A stretch of DNA of 64,000 nt from Podospora bellae-mahoneyi (lineage: Eukaryota; Ascomycota; Sordariomycetes; Sordariales; Podosporaceae), in contig NC_085881.1 in the NCBI RefSeq assembly GCF_035222275.1, positions 1,984,001-2,048,000 of the forward strand. Direction: 5' to 3'. Below are positions 58,151 to 64,000 of the stretch, piece by piece; the first letter of the stretch is position 1, and the number at the start of each line of letters is the position of its first letter. A program made the position numbers and the translations under genes. The notes beneath the pieces are model-generated. The model searched no databases. It was not told the origin of the DNA and saw only the letters and a list, made by a program, of their open reading frames with translations.

Positions 58151-61100
58151 ATGGATCCGCTCACGTCCATCAGCCTGGTTGCCAATGTTGCCGCCTTTGT
58201 TGATTTCGGCTTCAAGATTGTGTCCGCTGCCCGCGAGGTTCAAAGTTCCACAAGTGGGACGACTGCTACCAATGTCAACGCTGAGGTTCTTACTATCAAC
58301 TTTAGGACAGTCGTCGCAAACATTAAAGGTTCTCGGCTTGCAGGTAACTCTCAGTTGGACGAGGCGAGGTTAGCTGCGCTTGTTGACGAATGTGAGCGTC
58401 TATCGGATGAGCTTCTTGGCCTACTGGACTCTCTCAGGGCCAGAAAGCCAGGCTCAAAGAGACATGTGTTCGTCATCGCCTGGAGAAACATGATGAAAAG
58501 GGGTGAAAAGGAGGTGTTGGAAGCGCGATTGGATAGATGTAGAAATCAGCTGCAGCTGGAAATTGCCCAGAGAACGAGGTAAACTCTCGTCCAAGCCCCG
58601 TATCCTACCAAGAAACATGAGCAGCTAGCTGACTGATGGTGTGCAGTGAAAAGTCCCTGGAACGTCTGGAGGCCATTGCGGCGAGCGGTGAATGCCAAAC
58701 AAACGAGCTCGCTATCATCAAACATAGCTTGCACGATTTGCATCAGCTGCATTCTGCCGCCCAAACCAAACTCGATTCTACCTCATTTCAGGGGTTGAAC
58801 ACCTTACTGAAGCTCTGCGGGCAAGCCTTCGAAAGGGTTGCTCTTTCCAAGCTCCTATCCTCCATTGGGTTCGAGAAAATGTCTGATCGACTTGAAAATA
58901 TCGCCGAGGCCCATGCAACGACTTTCAACTGGCTAGTAGACGCTTCCGAAGCTGTGGACCCCAAAGCATCATTGGGAGATTTGGATTCATTAGAAGCCCA
59001 AGAGTGGCTACGCTACACCGAGGTTCAAGATTCATATCGCAAGGCGTCTCGGGAAGCTCTAACATCGTGGCTTTTGGAAGGTAATGGGATTTTCCACATC
59101 TTCGGAAAGCCAGGGTCAGGAAAGTCCACGTTGTTGAAGCATTTGCTGAAGCACCCTGCTGTTCAAAATATGCTTGAAGGGTGGGCCGGAGGCAAAGCAC
59201 TGATCAAGTGCTCATTTTTCTTCTGGAAAGGTGGATCGGTTGGCCAAAAAACGTTTTCCGGTCTTTACCGATCCCTTCTCTGTTCGGTCTTCAAACAGTG
59301 CCCGGAGCTGGTCCCATCAATTGTCCCATCACTTTGGCAACTGTGTTTGCAGGGTGGAAATGCTCAATTGACCGACGCTGAAGCGCGCCATGCTTTCCTC
59401 AAGATAATGGAGCGAGACGAAGTCTTTACACACCGAAAATTTGTATTCTTCATCGACGGCCTGGATGAGTTCGAAGGCGATGACACTGGCTTGGTTCGTA
59501 CCTTTCTCGGTTGGACACGGCTCAGACCCGACAACATCAAAATCTGCGTTTCAAGTCGCGAGCTTCCGCTATTCCAAGAGCGTTTCTCATCGTATCCCAA
59601 GCTTCGACTACACGAGGTTACAAGTTTGGACATTATGGGCTATGTGAAGAGTACGCTCGAAGAGAATGAAGACTTGTCCTCGGCAGTCTACCACAGCCTC
59701 ACCCTCCATCTTGGTCAGAAGATCATTGAGAAGGCAGAAGGAGTGCTGCTGTGGGTATCATTGGTCCTGCGGATTGTTGAGCGTGGTCTTCTTCAGGAGG
59801 ACAACCCCGAAGACTTGGAGGCCAAGATCGATGGACTGCCTACAGAACTCGAGACTTTGTTTCAAGTCATATTCAAAGCAATTGAGACAGAGGCTCACCC
59901 TATTGACAGGCGTAGGGCTATGCTCACTCTAGCTGTTTGCTTGGAACGGACATCTTGGGAACTATCCAACGTTTTCCTTCATCAGCTATCCTTTCTGGAT
60001 GAGTACGAATCGGATTGCAATTTTCTCTTCAAGAGTTTACGCCAAACAGAGACTATTGAAGATGAAGAAAGGCTACGAAGATGTCGGAAGCAAGTCAACG
60101 GACGATGCAGAGGACTTGTGAGCGTAACTGCATCAAGCGCTGATGAACCGGACGTGCCAATACCGACAAGAAGAGTTGAACAAGTTGCAATCACACACCG
60201 CTCCCTTATCGAATTCTTTTCGAAAACACAGGTCCGTGAAGTTATCGAGGCTCAGACCCAAGGATTCAATATGACACAATTTACTAGCCGATCTTTCGTG
60301 GCTCAGCAGATGACAGAACCGGATCCAAGTTCGATAGAAGAATCTCACCTCCACTTCGACATTCTTGGACTCTTCAAGGTTGTATGGTACCATGATTTCA
60401 TGAACACATCCATTGTGACAGATGTGCTTCTAGACTTGCAAAAAATTCCCTTTCTTTCATCCTCACTCAAGGTCTCGGGGAGTAAAAGGTATCGGCCAAT
60501 GGACTATGAGTGGTGGTATCTTTGGAGAAAGACAAAGATATGCCATAGTATTGTTTCACATAAGGAGGATCGAACTGTTGCTGATATCATCATTTTCCTG
60601 GCATTGAAATATGGGCTACCAGAGCTCTTAACCCCACCGGAGGTGCTCAAGGGAGGGGCACTTGTTCAAGCGGCTCAGAAGCTTGGGCCGCAGCACCTAC
60701 TAATGCGTATATTTGACACTTTACTGGCATCGACCCAACCCTCTTGGAATCAGCTTGAACTCCGACAGTATGACCGCCTTCTGAAGACAATGGCCATGTG
60801 CCTACGAGATGGGGCATCACCAAATCTCCCAGTCACTTGGCAACAAAACTACTCTTTACTAGATCGGTTTTCAGGAAGGATCTCAAGTCTGTGGGAGGTA
60901 TTGATCTGGACAACCTTGTGTGGGTACGGTCAGGTGAACGGAATGCAAATCAACAGACAAACGCGCATTTTGACCTTTTTGCCCATCTGGGTTCTCTTCC
61001 TGGCTTATGGTGCAGACACCGAGTTCAAGCTCAAGGTCGATACTGACCACGCAGTATCACCTTACCAAGACGCTATTCGCATTGTCGCGCTTTTCGGAAA

Positions 61101-61533
61101 AGAACAAGAGGACCCCTTCACGCCGCTCTTTATCCCACGGCTACAGAACTTGGTGGTGGACATGGCTTCGAAACAAAACGGGCTCCTCAGTCTCTCCGAT
61201 ATCGCCAGCCTAATCTTCCCGGATGACTTTCACAAGTTTGTACCTCTGCTCGAGCAACAAGGGAGCAGCGAACAGGACGGGGAGGAGAAACGGTGCGCAG
61301 TGCTTAAATCTTTTGGACTGGATTTAGAGCACTGGGATCCTCCGCCACCATCGCCAGTAGTCGCAGTGTTTCCAGAAGTCTTCGGCTTGTCGATTAACAA
61401 GTGTGTACTAGAAAATATGGGCCCTTATGCGGTGGACGAGCCGCAGCGGGGGATTGTGGTCTACACCAAACAGGGTATCGAACTTTTGGACCGAAACAAT
61501 CCAGCACATGACCGAGTCGACATTATTGCATAG
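58151..61533 (+). CDS. NACHT-domain NLR/STAND protein
   Basis: NLR-type STAND proteins are signalling switches; in fungi they serve allorecognition and innate responses that lead to cell death. Two exons (58151-58578 and 58647-61533) join across a 68-nt intron to 1,104 residues. The N-terminus MDPLTSISLVANVAAFVDFGFKIVS is the helical domain often found at the start of fungal STAND proteins. The NACHT domain has Walker A GKPGSGKST at about 296 and Walker B FVFFIDGLDEFEG at about 405, followed by RELPLFQERF and the winged-helix region. Residues beyond about 560 include a conserved post-NACHT segment (ITHRSLIEFF) and a long helical C-terminus. I see no WD40, ankyrin or TPR repeats, which are the usual sensors. 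The frame is intact throughout. Confidence 0.92.
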
Positions 61534-61566
61534 GAGATCTTACCGCATGAACAAGAGAAGGTTGTA

Positions 61567-62500
61567 TCATATCATCCACCGACCATGCACCCTAATATCC
61601 TCCGCCGCCGTCGCCATGTCCCTCTTCATCCACGATTCAACCAGCACCCTCACCCCTTCAGGCGTTAGCCAATTCAGCCCCCATATCAACCGGACAGCAA
61701 CCCAATACGCCCCCCAAACTGCCCACCCATTCGGATCAGGCAGCCCAAAAGCAACCCTAAACCTCTCTGGCAACCAACCAGCCATCAACACCCTCATAAC
61801 CGGCAAAGCCCACATCAAAAACCAAGGCAACTCCATCCCTCTCAGCAAAACATCCGCCACCTGCTTACTCGCCTCTGTAATCTCCAATGATTGCAACTCC
61901 TCATTAAAATACCTCTCAAACTCCCCCAACGACCCAGGCCACATCTCCAGCGGCATATCCAACGCGGTAGCAAACCTCCCAAACTCCTGACATAGCACCT
62001 CTTTCTCCTCCCGTGACATGGGTTTCCTCTCAATCGAAAACAGTTCGTGAGTTTTTTGGCCAGCAACGAAGAGGGTGGCTGCTGTCCATTTCTGGAGGAG
62101 GGGGTCGTTGGCGGTGTAATTTGGGCCGTGGATGTGGGAGTCTTTTGAACTGTTAACAAGGATGGGACAGGTAAGGTGGGGGGGGCAAACGTTGTTTTTT
62201 GATAGCATTGCAGATGAGATTGCGTTGTTCCTCGGTTCCGTGGACCACGGCGATGATGAAGGCTGCGGTTCGGCGGAAGCGGGAGATGGGGTGGGTGCGG
62301 AAGCGGGAGTGGGTGCAGGAGCCGAGGGCGATGCTGGGGGAGGCGATTTGGAGGAGGATGGCGTAGGGTCCGCCGAGCCAGGTTATGAGGTTGCCGCAGG
62401 AGGTCTTGAGGTGGTCTTCTGCGGTTGGGGTTGGGAGGAGAGGGACTTTTTCGTTAACAGGTGGTGGTGGTGGTGGGTTTTGGGGTATGGTGTTGGACAT
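61567..62500 (-). CDS. MpaB-like (DUF2236) oxygenase family protein
   Basis: DUF2236/MpaB-family proteins are haem-type oxygenases related to rubber oxygenase; fungal MpaB cleaves prenyl side chains, but most members are uncharacterised. Two exons (62500-62191 and 62141-61567) join across a short 49-nt intron to 294 residues. The start is MSNTIPQNPPPPPP. The family core is LGGPYAILLQIASPSIALGS, then FRRTAAFIIAVVHGTEEQR, and across the splice KKQHSHIHGPNYTAND followed by LLQKWTAATLFVAG. Hydrophobic stretches lie near the C-terminus (ELPWFLMWALPVMRVLMAGW, AVWGAYWVAVRLIWGL). The acceptor AAAAG is chosen over an upstream AACAG because only it keeps the frame. The NLR gene upstream converges on it, with a gap of only 33 bp. 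Confidence 0.83.
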
Positions 62501-64000
62501 GGAGAACCGTGGGATATAGGGTTGAGAATTCGAGCAAGATGGTCGTTTCTTCCTTGGGAATGTGCTCTCGTTGAGTGGGTTCTCTGAAAGGTTGGCTGCA
62601 GTTCTTGCTTCGCTGGTAAGCTTGCGATCCGAGGTAGTGGATTTTCTTTGTTTGGCCTTTTTGTATCGGCGTCGTCATGGTATTTTACATCACTTTGGGC
62701 ATACGGCAAGGGTCCCTTTGGCTTTAGAAAGCACATGTCTGTGTCTGGTGACTGCTTACCTACTTATCACGGAAATTTCTCTTCAGCTCTCAGGAGGTCC
62801 GGACAGCCCCGAGAAGTAGGCGAGTTGCATGCATGTCTCACCGTACCACCCACCATCACTCGACAGCCCAGGAAGCATCGTGATTTGATAACATCACCCG
62901 AAAGATACCTAAATCAGCACAACATCAACGGGCTGAGTCGCGTTTGGACTTTTAGAGCTGATATCCATCCTCTGATAGGCAATACTGTCATATGTGGAAA
63001 AATAAGAGGTGGGTTACATCGGTCAGTATGTCAGCATGTGCCACATCGGGAGGCCGCAGGTAGGTAGGCACTCATTCTGAAGAAACGCATGACATGGTTG
63101 TTCTAAACACAGGGGCACATACGTCGAACATGCTCCATCCATCTAGATGGAATGCCATCTGCCACCATGGCTGGAAAGGGGCGCACACCTTGAAACTTTG
63201 ACCAACGAGGATGGCCTTTGGGGAATTGCAGTTCCATATGATACCCCGGGAAACTTAGCTACTGTTTCGTGTGGTTGTGTAGGGTGTGAAGCGCGCTGCT
63301 GGAAGATACGAGGGCTTTCTAAGACGATGACTGACTTTGCCAATACCAGTCTAAGAGAAGGCGAAGATTGTTTGTCCCCAGCGTGCTGCGACGGGGTAGG
63401 CAGCCCTATCGGAGTACTGATACAAGACGGCCTATTAGAAATAGACGCCTGCTGTAATATTACCGACAGAAAGAGCTACAGAGGATTGAAAAGCAGACTT
63501 GCGCTGTTGACGACCCGCAAACGTTGTAGGTGCCTATCATTTGTAGAGATATACCAGCCGACTGACGCTGTGGGCAGGATGTCCTTGTGGTTTCACACAC
63601 CCATGCCATGATCTAAAGGGCTGACATGATCGCGAGTGTGACAACACCAAGTCAAACCAGGCCAACTCCGTTATCCTCTTGGAGCGGCCAGAGCAACATC
63701 TTTTCATGTATATGATATATCCCTAACCCTGTCTCACGTACATATCGTAGACACTGCCGAAAGGGAATATACCAGCTGTAAGCATTGTGATAAGCGAAGT
63801 GGTCTTCATAATGGGTCAGGTGTGCTCTACGCAATCTCTAAGATCGATCTTTAAAGTCAAGCCAATGATTTCAGTTGGATTTGGATCAAAACCACACGGG
63901 ACGGGGAGCAGGTGGTGATTCGGATAATCATTCGGCCGAATATCGATCATTCACACCTGCAATCACAATAATAATGGAGGGAAGTAATGTGTGAGTAGAC
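62501..64000. other. Right-edge spacer, no confident gene
   Basis: About 1.5 kb. The plus-strand frame 63147-63611 is 154 codons long and rich in Cys, but it lacks a signal peptide or recognised domain and I do not call it a gene. Otherwise only short frames occur. Confidence 0.45.

Noticed and set aside
52604-62500. A functional secondary-metabolite cluster (BBE oxidase, serine hydrolase, MpaB-like oxygenase)
   Set aside because: No backbone synthase or regulator is visible and two of the three enzymes are dead; not supported as a working cluster.
63147-63611. Cys-rich 154-codon frame at the right edge
   Set aside because: No signal peptide, no domain and no regular cysteine spacing; could be chance. 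Not listed as a gene.
63719-63732. ccctaaccct, telomere-like
   Set aside because: Only about one and a half units of the fungal telomere repeat; not an array.

Overview
This window is nuclear DNA of a filamentous ascomycete, most likely a Sordariomycete close to the Sordariales (Podospora/Chaetomium-like). The case rests on short 49-218 nt GT-AG introns with CTAAC/CTGAC-type branch points, split nuclear tRNA genes, and a gene set with 26S proteasome, Elongator and SCF subunits. It also rests on families largely restricted to filamentous fungi: HET, fungal STAND/NLR, CFEM-like, Ecp2/Hce2-like and MpaB-like. The assignment is inferred from gene content; no database search was run.

The left half (about 1-30 kb) is a conserved housekeeping block. 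In order it holds: the 5' part of a type II P-type cation ATPase (minus strand, running off the left edge); a Grr1-type F-box/LRR protein; an AIM18-like mitochondrial chalcone-isomerase-fold protein; a dithiol glutaredoxin; a membrane-anchored Ubl/BAG Hsp70 co-chaperone; ribosomal protein uL13; a secreted/membrane histidine-phosphatase-family protein; an intron-containing tRNA-Met; the proteasome ATPase Rpt2; the E2 enzyme Ubc1; the succinyl-CoA ligase alpha subunit; and the Elongator catalytic subunit Elp3. Four of these (Grr1, BAG, Rpt2, Ubc1) act in ubiquitin/chaperone proteostasis, and Rpt2 and Ubc1 are divergently transcribed from one spacer of about 1 kb.

From about 30 kb rightwards the window is accessory: long gene-poor spacers, secreted and membrane proteins, and broken genes. 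It carries an Ecp2/Hce2-like secreted protein, a split tRNA-Leu, a GPI-anchored Cys-rich protein, two multi-span membrane proteins of unknown role, a kinase-like pseudogene, an MFS sugar transporter, and a membrane protein with reading-frame problems. These are followed by a HET-domain protein, a second Ecp2-like secreted protein, a berberine-bridge-type FAD oxidoreductase pseudogene, and a beta-lactamase-like serine hydrolase pseudogene. The right end has a DUF3237-like secreted protein, a NACHT NLR and an MpaB-like (DUF2236) oxygenase.

The clearest structural event is a 474-bp solo LTR with a perfect 5-bp target-site duplication inside the serine hydrolase gene. Removing the LTR and one duplication copy puts the flanking coding frames back in register, so the insertion hit a coding gene. 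Other highlights are an RPT2 gene whose first coding exon is apparently the ATG alone, a clustering of three decayed genes with a HET gene and an NLR between 40 and 62 kb, and a histidine phosphatase that lacks the usual His of its second catalytic motif. I did not find a convincing wholly new system. The 40-62 kb accessory/allorecognition segment is the best place to look.
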